A stretch of 5,386 nt of DNA from an uncultured Methanobrevibacter sp. (GCA_946611495.1 CAMODR010000107.1:1-5386), one strand, 5' to 3'. Positions 1 to 5,386 are shown, counted from the stretch's first letter. Made by a program: numbers and translations. Notes: generated by a model from the sequence alone, not told the origin.

Positions 1-361
1 ATATTATAACTATTAGTTAAGGTAATTTATAAAATTTTCTTATTATTAATACATATAATAATTTCAATAAAAAAAATCTATAAAAATTTCTAATAATCAT
101 AAATATAAAATTATCTTAATCAAATATTTTTAAATTATGCTATTTAAAAAAATCAGAAGAAAATGAATAGAATTAAAAAATTAACTTAATTTAGTATTTA
201 AATGAATAAACTAATTAATTATTTAAGCCTAAATCTTATAAAAAATTCATATAATCTATTAAAATCTAAATAAAATTATTCTAAAAACTGTTAAATTTAT
301 TAATAATAATAAACATAAATATAAATTAATATAAAACATTATAATGAATGTTTAAAATTAT

Positions 362-375
362 ATCATTTAAATGAT
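362..375. repeat. Perfect 14-bp palindrome upstream of candidate promoter
   Basis: ATCATTTAAATGAT reads the same on both strands. It ends about 12 bp before the candidate TATA box at 388-397. The position would suit an operator for a dimeric regulator, but this is inference; the sequence is A/T-rich and could be a chance palindrome. Confidence 0.35.
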
Positions 376-387
376 TAATTAAAACAG

Positions 388-397
388 TTTTATATTA
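388..397 (+). promoter_or_regulatory. Candidate TATA box for the Mur-like ligase gene
   Basis: TTTTATATTA preceded by A-rich AAAACAG resembles an archaeal BRE/TATA-box arrangement. Transcription would start about 25 bp downstream, near 420, leaving a leader of roughly 50 nt before the ATG at 472. TATA-like strings are common in this A/T-rich leader, so the assignment is weak. Confidence 0.3.
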
Positions 398-471
398 AGT
401 TTAAATAGAGGAAATAAATATTAAATGATTAACTTATTTCCGATTTAATAATCAAGATAATAAGTGAAACA

Positions 472-1782
472 ATGAAAGCTGCTATAATAGGTTTAGGCGT
501 AGAAGGTAAAAAGGCATTAAATTCCTTAATGAAACATGATTGGGACGTTTATGCAAGTGATTTAAATGTGAATATCAATTTAGATAACTTACCTATAAGC
601 CTTGCTGAAGTAAATGTTTCTCCAAACAAGGACAAAATCAGTTTTGTTAAAGATAAATTAACAATTGATTTAGGATTCAACAATCAGGAAATTATTGATT
701 CCTGTGATGCAGTTGTATTAAGCCCAAGCATATGGGGCAGTAGGATTGCAAAACATTACCAAGAGTCTGGAAAGCTCCTTTGTGATGTTAAAACTGATCA
801 CAGAGACATATTTACCATTGGAGTTACTGGAACAAACGGTAAAACCACAACTGTTTCAATGATTAAGGAAATCCTGGAAAATTCCGGCAAAAAAGTGCTT
901 GTTGGAGGAAATGCTGGAGGCGGCTTTGAAGGATACTATGACCTTATTCTAGAAGCAGACAGTGAAAAATACGATGTTTTACTTATTGAAGTTTGTGATA
1001 TGACAGTTGGATTCTGCAGCTATTGCTTTGACTTTGATTTAATTGCCTTAACAAATATGGGAAATGACCATATGGATGTTCATGGTTCAATGGAAGGCTA
1101 TAAAGACTCACTAAAGGTATTCTTTAAGGATAAGACTGTTTTCCTAAATAAATGTCAAGAATATCCAGACAGCTTTAAGGAAGAATTTAAAGAATGCTCA
1201 AAAGAAATCATAGAGTATAGCGAAACAGATTATGAATTAAAGCTATTCGGTAAATTCAATAGATTAAATGCAGGTCTTAGCCAAAGATTATGCGAATATA
1301 TTAATGAAAAGGTATTTCCTATAGATAACGAAACAATCGAATCAAGTCTAAATAATTTCAAACCAGTGAAAGGTCGTTTAGAACTTCTTAAATTAAATGA
1401 TTGTACAATTTATATTGGAAAATCTGATAATTCCGATGCAATTAAAGTTATTCTTGATGAAGTGGACTTTACTGCAATATTCATTGGTACTCCAAGACAT
1501 AATGAAAACCATAGATTAGACATATTAAATGAAGTTGTAAATGCAAATCCAGATGCAATAATTTTATTCCCCGGTCTTGAAGATACCTTAGACCAAGCAA
1601 TATACAGATTACATGGCTTAGATTATAATGGAAGAATAGAAATAGCAAACAATCTTGATGAAATAGTCTCTTTTGTAGCAGAATTCTCACATGAGCCTGC
1701 AATTTTCATAGGTGGAAATGGTCAAGAAACAATCATTAAGATACAGGAGAGACTGAAAGAAATATCAAATTCACTAAAATAA
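472..1782 (+). CDS. Mur ligase family protein, MurD/MurE-like (candidate pseudomurein peptide ligase)
   Basis: A 436-residue protein with the three-part Mur ligase plan. An N-terminal Rossmann-like domain begins with GLGVEG (residues 7-12). The central ATPase domain has the P-loop GTNGKTTT (120-127), the conserved glutamate in LLIEVCDMT (E173), TNMGNDHMDVHGSMEGY (194-210, with H200 and H204), and GKFNRLN (260-266) in place of the usual HNxxN. The C-terminal ligase domain starts near PVKGRLEL (298-305) and carries GGNGQET (414-420), like the AGKGHET motif of MurE. Such enzymes activate a carboxylate with ATP and form an amide bond in the cytoplasm. In a pseudomurein-containing methanogen the likely role is adding an amino acid to a cell-wall peptide precursor, but the exact substrate cannot be read from sequence. 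The segment matching DYAHNPDA (MurE) or DSKATN (MurD) is GKSDNSDA (316-323), an unusual version. The ribosome site is weak (GTGA at 464-467). No T-run follows the stop, so readthrough into the next gene, 86 bp on, is possible. A role as coenzyme F430 synthetase (CfbE, also Mur-like) is a less likely alternative. Confidence 0.88.
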   Translation: MKAAIIGLGVEGKKALNSLMKHDWDVYASDLNVNINLDNLPISLAEVNVSPNKDKISFVKDKLTIDLGFNNQEIIDSCDAVVLSPSIWGSRIAKHYQESGKLLCDVKTDHRDIFTIGVTGTNGKTTTVSMIKEILENSGKKVLVGGNAGGGFEGYYDLILEADSEKYDVLLIEVCDMTVGFCSYCFDFDLIALTNMGNDHMDVHGSMEGYKDSLKVFFKDKTVFLNKCQEYPDSFKEEFKECSKEIIEYSETDYELKLFGKFNRLNAGLSQRLCEYINEKVFPIDNETIESSLNNFKPVKGRLELLKLNDCTIYIGKSDNSDAIKVILDEVDFTAIFIGTPRHNENHRLDILNEVVNANPDAIILFPGLEDTLDQAIYRLHGLDYNGRIEIANNLDEIVSFVAEFSHEPAIFIGGNGQETIIKIQERLKEISNSLK

Positions 1783-1819
1783 TAAGATAAATAAAAAAAG
1801 TGATTAAAAATTCATAATA

Positions 1820-1829
1820 TTTATAAAAT
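1820..1829 (+). promoter_or_regulatory. Candidate TATA box for the VanW-like gene
   Basis: TTTATAAAAT lies about 40 bp upstream of the ATG at 1869. A start site about 25 bp downstream would give a short leader that still includes the ribosome binding site at 1857-1863. This would let the gene be transcribed separately from the upstream ligase gene, though no terminator separates them. Confidence 0.35.
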
Positions 1830-1856
1830 TACTAAAAAAAGATTCAAATAAACATC

Positions 1857-1863
1857 GGGAGTG
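1857..1863 (+). promoter_or_regulatory. Ribosome binding site of the VanW-like gene
   Basis: GGGAGTG lies 5 nt before the ATG at 1869 and is close to the anti-Shine-Dalgarno complement GGAGGTG. It is the strongest ribosome site in the window and fixes the start of the gene. Confidence 0.7.
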
Positions 1864-1868
1864 TATTA

Positions 1869-3089
1869 ATGAGTAAAAGAAATTTAACTAATAGAAACTC
1901 TTTTAAGATAGTTATTGCATTATTTGTAATAATTATTGTTCTTATGCCTGTCTCTATGGCAATGGGTAGCACCCAAAACCATCAAAATATGGCTGAAGTT
2001 TCAAAATTTGAAAACGGATCCACCATATTTGCCGGAGACAATATCATTGATAAAAACAAAATTAACAAGTATCCTATAATCTCAAATGTAGATGATTTAA
2101 GTTCTCAAATCCTTAGTGGACAACTGACTGACGCATTCTTCTCAATTTCAACAGGTGTCGTTCCTACTGCATCTAGTAAGATTGTCAGTGGAAACATTAC
2201 TGATAATGGAGAGGTTCAAGGTTTCAAAGGTCCTGCATACATTGATATTGAAAATGACAAAATCAATGTGGTAAAACCTGGAAACTTTGTATATGGATTT
2301 AACACCCCTTACACTCAAGCAGTAATCGTGGAAGGCGGTCTTGACATTATCAACAACAAGACAAACGAAACCATTAAGCACATTAATGCTGAGGACATAA
2401 CTAACGACACAGTTCCTGGAATAGTCAGTGAAGACACCATAAAATATTGGTATAACGCTTATCCTCAAGGTGCTAAATACAATCTTGAATTCTGTGTTGA
2501 TGGAATAAACGATGGCCGTTCATACTTAACTCCAGAACAGCTTGAAGAGAAGTTCCCTGAAGCTTATAATTATTCTAAAAATTATCCTGGAGGATCTCCA
2601 GTAATGCTTTATAAGGAAAACGTGAATGAAACTGTCATAAGCAGCACTTACACATATTTAGGTTCACACCCTCAATACAACGATGCAAACAGGGAATATA
2701 ATGCTAGACAATTCGTAACCGCATGGAATGGTACTGTAATTCCAGCTCACTCAAGTGCATGCGGAAGAGAGGGAGTTTATTTCAGTGCAGTTAAGGAAGC
2801 AAATGCTGAATCAGGTACTGCTTCACATGGTGTATGTCCACCTGCAAGAGCCCTAAGAAATGCTGTTATGGCATTAGGATTCAGCTTGCCTGTAGGTATG
2901 GACTCTGGAGAGGATGCAGTGCTTTTCGGATACCACCCATCCACTGGAATCAGAATTGAAAACACCCTTGATTATCCTATCCAAATTCTAATGTGGACTG
3001 AAGGTTCAGGTACTGGAATGGAAATCGATGCAGAAGTTGTTGAGTATATTCCAAAGAATGCAACAAGTTCCAACAGTACAAGCTTATAA
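1869..3089 (+). CDS. Secreted or membrane-anchored protein with a C-terminal VanW-like domain
   Basis: A 406-residue protein. A basic N-terminus (KRNLTNRN) is followed by one hydrophobic segment (about residues 12-32), a signal peptide or signal anchor, so the rest should lie outside the membrane. At least nine N-x-S/T sequons (for example N49, N109, N163, N166, N179, N253, N287, N397) suit a glycosylated surface protein. Residues about 50-250 match nothing I recognise. Residues about 270-390 resemble the VanW domain in order: NREYNARQFVTAWNGTVIP (274-292) against the family's R-x-x-N...NG-x-x-x-P pattern; GVCPPARALRNAV (321-333) against GICQVSTTLYNA; DAVLFGYHP (349-357) against the DA-x-V-x-x-G part; and IRIENTLDYPIQI (361-373) against the F-x-N-x-x-x-x-P-I strand. 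The match is by eye and the family's biochemical function is poorly known; bacterial members often sit with cell-wall genes. Cysteines occur at 209, 298 and 323. The ligase gene upstream supports a cell-wall role. The gene is certain; the VanW assignment is moderate. Confidence 0.75.
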   Translation: MSKRNLTNRNSFKIVIALFVIIIVLMPVSMAMGSTQNHQNMAEVSKFENGSTIFAGDNIIDKNKINKYPIISNVDDLSSQILSGQLTDAFFSISTGVVPTASSKIVSGNITDNGEVQGFKGPAYIDIENDKINVVKPGNFVYGFNTPYTQAVIVEGGLDIINNKTNETIKHINAEDITNDTVPGIVSEDTIKYWYNAYPQGAKYNLEFCVDGINDGRSYLTPEQLEEKFPEAYNYSKNYPGGSPVMLYKENVNETVISSTYTYLGSHPQYNDANREYNARQFVTAWNGTVIPAHSSACGREGVYFSAVKEANAESGTASHGVCPPARALRNAVMALGFSLPVGMDSGEDAVLFGYHPSTGIRIENTLDYPIQILMWTEGSGTGMEIDAEVVEYIPKNATSSNSTSL

Positions 3090-3123
3090 AAAAAACTTTA
3101 TTTAAAAAATAAGAATTTATCAA

Positions 3124-3179
3124 AAGATTTCTTTTAAAAAAAAGATAATGAAAAATATTCATTATAATAAAGAAATCTT
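3124..3179. repeat. Nested inverted repeat between the VanW-like and nucleotidyltransferase genes
   Basis: An 11-bp perfect outer stem (AAGATTTCTTT at 3124-3134, AAAGAAATCTT at 3169-3179) encloses an 8-bp perfect inner stem (ATAATGAA at 3145-3152, TTCATTAT at 3158-3165, 5-nt loop). The right outer arm can instead pair over 7 bp with ATTTCTT at 3193-3199. The left arm includes the T-rich TTTCTTTT, which may help end transcription of the upstream gene. The right arm abuts a candidate TATA box, so the element could also act as a DNA-level operator. Confidence 0.6.
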
Positions 3180-3187
3180 ATATAAAG
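3179..3187 (+). promoter_or_regulatory. Candidate distal TATA box for the nucleotidyltransferase gene
   Basis: TATATAAAG-type sequence preceded by GAAATC, which resembles the purine-rich BRE. It overlaps the end of the inverted repeat at 3124-3179. Transcription would start near 3206-3210. It competes with the box at 3201-3208 as the true promoter. Confidence 0.35.
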
Positions 3188-3200
3188 ATAATATTTCTTA

Positions 3201-3208
3201 TTTATATA
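3201..3208 (+). promoter_or_regulatory. Candidate proximal TATA box for the nucleotidyltransferase gene
   Basis: TTTATATA matches the archaeal box A consensus exactly. A start about 25 bp downstream (near 3230) would leave a very short leader just containing AGGTAAT (3233-3239), the ribosome site for the ATG at 3244. The preceding bases are not a good BRE. Confidence 0.4.
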
Positions 3209-3243
3209 CATTAATAAAAAAAAATAATTATTAGGTAATATTT

Positions 3244-3900
3244 ATGCTAAGCGTTTCAGCAGTCATAACTGCAGCTGGAAAAAATTCTAGAATGAGAAAA
3301 GATCAGGAAAAAAGAAATATTCCATTGCAGAACAAGCTTACACTCCCATTTAAATCAAGCACTGTTATTGAAACAACTATTGAAAATGTTTTAAATACAA
3401 AATACATAGAGGAATGTGTTATTGTACTTGGACATTATGAGAGCGAAATATTACCTTTAATTAATCATTATAACGACAAAAGAATAAAAATCATAAAAAA
3501 CGATCCAATAGATGTAGGATTATCCGTTTCCTTATGGAATGGATTAAATAGCATCACATCAGACATTGCACTTTGTGTAACTGCAGACCAACCTACTGTA
3601 AGTTCAACCACTTTTAATAATATTTTAGACACTATTTTAAACTCAGAAAATCCAAAGAAAACCATATCTATTCTTAGACGTTTGGAAATTGGAAAACTGG
3701 ACACTGCAGAGGGATTAGGAATGCCTTTTGCTGCAAGCCGATTAGAATTGATGGATTATATTAAGGATAAGGATGACAATTTAAATCCTATATTAAGAGA
3801 AATATTTGCTGATGGATTTGAATTCTATGGAATCAAAGAGAATCATCCTGATGAATTAATCAACATTAACCATTATTCTGACTACGAAAGCCTAATATAA
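3244..3900 (+). CDS. MobA/MocA-like nucleotidyltransferase (NTP transferase family)
   Basis: A 218-residue protein with the nucleotidyltransferase fold. Visible motifs are the N-terminal nucleotide-binding loop TAAGKNSRM (residues 9-17), a KLTLPF segment (31-36) supplying the conserved lysine, GLSVSLWNGL (92-101), ADQP (114-117) with the metal-binding aspartate, and GMPFAAS (159-165). GLSVSL together with ADQP is typical of the MocA/MobA branch, which transfers CMP or GMP from a nucleotide to molybdopterin. Methanogens use molybdopterin guanine dinucleotide in formylmethanofuran dehydrogenase, so a cofactor role is possible, but family members also act on sugars and other acceptors and no neighbour settles it. 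Two oddities: about 11 extra charged residues (RKDQEKRNIPLQ, 18-29) separate SRM from the lysine motif, and the C-terminal DIDTPED-like segment reads NINHYSD (206-212), with Asn for Asp. The start is supported by AGGTAAT at 3233-3239. The gene converges on the exonuclease III family gene. Confidence 0.85.
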   Translation: MLSVSAVITAAGKNSRMRKDQEKRNIPLQNKLTLPFKSSTVIETTIENVLNTKYIEECVIVLGHYESEILPLINHYNDKRIKIIKNDPIDVGLSVSLWNGLNSITSDIALCVTADQPTVSSTTFNNILDTILNSENPKKTISILRRLEIGKLDTAEGLGMPFAASRLELMDYIKDKDDNLNPILREIFADGFEFYGIKENHPDELININHYSDYESLI

Positions 3901-3949
3901 CCAAGTATACTGCCATATAGACTATTCAGGATTATACTAATTTATCTAA
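3901..3949. other. Non-coding 3' flank of the nucleotidyltransferase gene
   Basis: This stretch is less A/T-rich than the rest of the gap. AGTATACT (3904-3911) is a self-palindrome and its first half pairs with TATACT at 3933-3938. The reading frame stays open past the stop codon at 3898-3900, but nothing indicates that it is translated. Confidence 0.4.
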
Positions 3950-3988
3950 TTTTTAAAATAATTTTTTTAATCTTAAAAAAAAATTTTT
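3950..3988 (+). terminator. T-run terminator of the nucleotidyltransferase gene
   Basis: Three runs of T on the + strand (T5 at 3950-3954, T7 at 3962-3968, T5 at 3984-3988) begin 50 bp after the stop codon. The middle run is followed by a complementary A run around a very short TC turn. Clustered U-tracts without a strong GC stem are the usual archaeal terminator. Confidence 0.6.
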
Positions 3989-3996
3989 ATCAAAAT

Positions 3997-4189
3997 ACTT
4001 ATTGAAAATTAATAAGTTATATATATAATTCATTATTTTACTTAATAAAAATAAATAAGTAATATATATAATTTATTACAATACTTAATAAAAATAAATA
4101 AGTTTTATATATAATTTATTATTTTACTTAATAAAAATAATCAAGTTTTATATATAATTTATTATTTTACTTAATAAAAATAATTAAGT
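3997..4189. repeat. 43-bp tandem repeat array with a 21-bp palindromic core in each unit
   Basis: Five cores of 21 bp start at 3997, 4040, 4083, 4126 and 4169, exactly 43 bp apart, separated by four 22-bp A/T spacers. Each core has the form ACTTAAT-N7-ATTAAGT or a close variant. The first (ACTTATT/AATAAGT) and last (ACTTAAT/ATTAAGT) cores are perfect 7-bp inverted repeats that differ by one compensated base pair. The middle three have a single mismatch each. The third and fourth spacers (4104-4125 and 4147-4168) are identical. A worn spacer follows at 4190-4211, and a degenerate sixth core lies at 4220-4240 (shares ATAAAAATAATT), 51 bp after the fifth. The array lies between the terminators of two convergent genes. 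It is not a CRISPR, because the spacers are themselves repeated. A cluster of protein-binding sites is the simplest reading. Confidence 0.85.
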
Positions 4190-4237
4190 AATATTTAAAA
4201 TTTATTATAAAAAATAATTAAACAATAAAAATAATTG

Positions 4238-4345
4238 AAAAAAAACATCCACAAAAGAGAGATAAAAAGAATAAAAAAGAGCTAAAAATGAATAAAAATG
4301 AATAAAAATAGAAAAAAAGAGTTAAAAATAAAAAAGAATGAAATT
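4238..4345 (-). terminator. Multiple T-run terminator of the exonuclease III family gene
   Basis: On the - strand, downstream of the stop codon at 4364-4366, there are repeated T runs (complements of A6 at 4330-4335, A7 at 4312-4318, A6 at 4273-4278 and A8 at 4238-4245) in a pyrimidine-rich stretch. This is a typical archaeal U-tract terminator zone. It includes a small 10-bp repeat (AAAAATGAAT at 4284-4293 and 4294-4303, with a variant at 4304-4313). Confidence 0.6.
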
Positions 4346-4363
4346 ATAGAAAAATAAATGTGA

Positions 4364-5104
4364 TTAAAGTTCTATATCTATTTCAATAGGAAGATGTTTT
4401 GAACCTTCCACATCAACTAAAACTGTAGAAGCTTTAACTTTATCTTTTAAAGAGTTAGAAACAAAGAAATAGTCTAAACGAGCACCATCGTTTTCTTCCT
4501 TATTTTTGAAATAAGTAAATGACTCATCATCATTAAACAATCTTAAAGCATCCACATATCCTAAAGATTCAAGCTTGTCTAAAACAGCTCTTTCCTCTTC
4601 AGTGAATGTAACTTTAGTGTCTTTATTGAAAATGTCTATTTCCTTATGAGCAATATCAAAATCACCAGCAAAAATTACATTCTTATCCTTATTTTTCTCT
4701 GCAAAATATAATAATGAATTAAAGTAATCTAATTTCTGATTAAAATTAGCCTTCTTACCATTTCCTGAAGGAGAATAAACATTTACTAAAATAAATTCAC
4801 CATAGTCTAAAACACAAGTTCTATGAAATGCATCATTAGCCTTTTTAAAGAATCTTTTAATGATTTTAGGCTTATCTTTAGTAAAGCTTGCTAATCCACC
4901 AGATCTAGCACTTTCAGATTTCAAGAAATAAAAGTTATAAGAACTATTTTCTAAAAACTTCTTATCCATTTGTTCATATTGAACTTTAGTCTCTTGCAAT
5001 AAGATTACATCAGGCTCTTTTTCAAAAATTGGATTTATATCCTTATTTTTTATTCTAGTCCTTATACCATTTACATTCCATGAAATAATTTTTAATTTAC
5101 TCAT
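4364..5104 (-). CDS. xth: Exodeoxyribonuclease III / AP endonuclease family protein with altered active site
   Basis: A 246-residue protein of the exonuclease III (EEP) family, near the family's usual archaeal size and colinear with it. Members cut DNA 5' of abasic sites and remove nucleotides from 3' ends in base excision repair; the Methanothermobacter relative Mth212 also cuts at uracil. Conserved parts are ISWNVNGIR (residues 7-15), LLQETK (35-40, with metal-binding E38), NVYSPSGN (108-115, with the active-site tyrosine Y110), AGDFDIAHKEID (146-157), RLDYFFV (209-215) and GSKHLPIEI (234-242). Two catalytic positions differ from the family: GDxN is GDFD (N to D at 150) and SDH is SKH (D to K at 236, H237 kept). 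The DNA-contacting TWW region reads TYFKNK. DNA repair activity is therefore uncertain. The ATG at 5102-5104 is chosen because AGGAAG lies 7 nt upstream; an in-frame TTG at 5126-5128 would add eight residues with no family match. Confidence 0.88.
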   Translation of the reverse strand: MSKLKIISWNVNGIRTRIKNKDINPIFEKEPDVILLQETKVQYEQMDKKFLENSSYNFYFLKSESARSGGLASFTKDKPKIIKRFFKKANDAFHRTCVLDYGEFILVNVYSPSGNGKKANFNQKLDYFNSLLYFAEKNKDKNVIFAGDFDIAHKEIDIFNKDTKVTFTEEERAVLDKLESLGYVDALRLFNDDESFTYFKNKEENDGARLDYFFVSNSLKDKVKASTVLVDVEGSKHLPIEIDIEL

Positions 5105-5307
5105 TATATTTCTTCCTATAATTCCCAATAATTAAATAGTGTCTATTAAATAATATCGATTAAAATTATTAAAAATAATTAAATAAAACCTAAAAAATTT
5201 ATAAACAATATAATATTAGATTTTAAATCATATAAAGTTTTTTGAATATGAAATGATTTTTTTAGATTAAATAAAATAAAACTAAAACTAAAACAAAGTC
5301 CAAAAAA
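5105..5307. other. AT-rich spacer upstream of the exonuclease III family gene
   Basis: No coding region is seen. On the - strand TTTATAAA (5199-5206) is a candidate TATA box for the nuclease gene, which would give a leader of about 70 nt; other A/T-rich matches closer to the start cannot be excluded. A 7-bp inverted repeat (AAATCAT at 5225-5231, ATGATTT at 5253-5259) is followed by a T7 run (5257-5263) on the + strand, with a T6 run at 5238-5243, but no + strand gene precedes it. Confidence 0.4.
5112..5117 (-). promoter_or_regulatory. Ribosome binding site fixing the exonuclease III family start
   Basis: On the - strand AGGAAG lies 7 nt before the ATG at 5102-5104. It falls inside the coding stretch implied by the upstream TTG, which argues for the ATG as the true start. 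Confidence 0.6.
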
Positions 5308-5309
5308 AT

Positions 5310-5386
5310 AAAAGAATAGAAAAAACTAGAAAAAAGAAAAAATAAAAAGAATCGAAAAAACTAGTAAAAATATAAAATAAAAAGAA
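5310..5386. repeat. 35-bp tandem repeat running off the right edge
   Basis: Positions 5310-5344 and 5345-5379 match at 31 of 35 bases, sharing GAAAAAACTAG, and a third copy appears to begin at 5380 with AAAAGAA. The + strand is almost all purine, so the - strand is T-rich and could be the terminator zone of a - strand gene beyond the window. The total extent is unknown. Confidence 0.55.

Larger units (their letters stand above)
1..471. other. AT-rich non-coding leader upstream of the Mur-like ligase gene
   Basis: No credible coding region is seen here: stops are dense on both strands and G+C is far below that of the neighbouring genes. It holds several small symmetric elements: a 7-bp all-A/T hairpin at 296-313 (TTTATTA, 4-nt loop, TAATAAA), a 7-bp hairpin at 334-353 (AAACATT, 6-nt loop, AATGTTT), a perfect 14-bp palindrome at 362-375, and the 12-mer TTAAATGATTAA repeated at 367-378 and 421-432. 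Short A/T symmetries arise often by chance at this base composition, so only those next to the candidate promoter deserve weight. No T-run terminator for a gene to the left is obvious. Confidence 0.7.

Noticed and set aside
425..448. Seven-codon mini-ORF (MINLFPI) after GAGG, as a leader peptide
   Set aside because: The spacing from GAGG to ATG is long, there is no attenuator structure, and such short ORFs occur by chance.
472..1782. Coenzyme F430 synthetase (CfbE)
   Set aside because: CfbE is also Mur-like, but this protein has a standard GTNGKTTT P-loop and MurD/MurE-style motifs; from memory the CfbE proteins differ in this loop. Kept only as an alternative.
2148..2468. Minus-strand open frame of 106 codons inside the VanW-like gene
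   Set aside because: It lies wholly antisense to a well-supported gene, has no recognisable motif and no ribosome site I can identify.
1869..3089. Adhesin-like surface protein
   Set aside because: There are no repeated beta-helix or Ig-like units, and the C-terminal motifs fit VanW better.
3901..4005. In-frame open extension of the nucleotidyltransferase beyond its TAA, giving a hydrophobic tail
   Set aside because: The upstream protein is already complete for its family and the extension runs through the T-run terminator; the hydrophobicity simply reflects A/T-rich codons.
3997..4189. CRISPR array
   Set aside because: The spacers are nearly identical to one another, the whole 43-bp unit is repeated, and no cas genes are present.
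5105..5128. Upstream TTG start for the exonuclease III family gene
   Set aside because: The extra eight residues match no family N-terminus, and the AGGAAG ribosome site lies within that extension, pointing to the ATG at 5102-5104.

Overview
The window looks like chromosomal DNA from a methanogenic archaeon of the order Methanobacteriales, most likely Methanobrevibacter. This is inferred from three things: extremely AT-rich spacers (close to all A/T in places) around more balanced coding regions; TATA-box-like promoters and T-run terminators instead of bacterial -35/-10 signals; and a Mur-type ligase beside a secreted VanW-like protein, which suits a pseudomurein-walled cell. No rRNA, tRNA, transposase, phage gene or CRISPR array is visible.

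Layout from left to right. Positions 1-471 are a non-coding AT-rich leader with small palindromes and a candidate promoter. Positions 472-1782 (+) encode a MurD/MurE-like ATP-dependent ligase. Positions 1869-3089 (+) encode a membrane-anchored or secreted protein whose C-terminal third resembles the VanW domain. A 154-bp spacer follows with a nested inverted repeat and two candidate TATA boxes. Positions 3244-3900 (+) encode a MobA/MocA-like nucleotidyltransferase. Positions 3901-4363 are non-coding and hold T-run terminators for both converging genes, with a 43-bp-period tandem repeat between them whose units each carry a 21-bp imperfect palindrome. Positions 4364-5104 (-) encode an exonuclease III/AP-endonuclease family protein with two altered active-site positions. 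Positions 5105-5386 are non-coding and end in a 35-bp repeat that runs off the edge.

The first two genes may work together in cell-wall assembly: a cytoplasmic ligase that adds an amino acid to a precursor, and an exported protein acting at the wall. This is an inference from adjacency and family. The nucleotidyltransferase and the nuclease have no obvious link to them. The points most worth a second look are the 43-bp palindromic repeat array, the changed catalytic residues of the nuclease, and the VanW-like archaeal protein next to the Mur ligase. I do not see a clear multi-gene new system.
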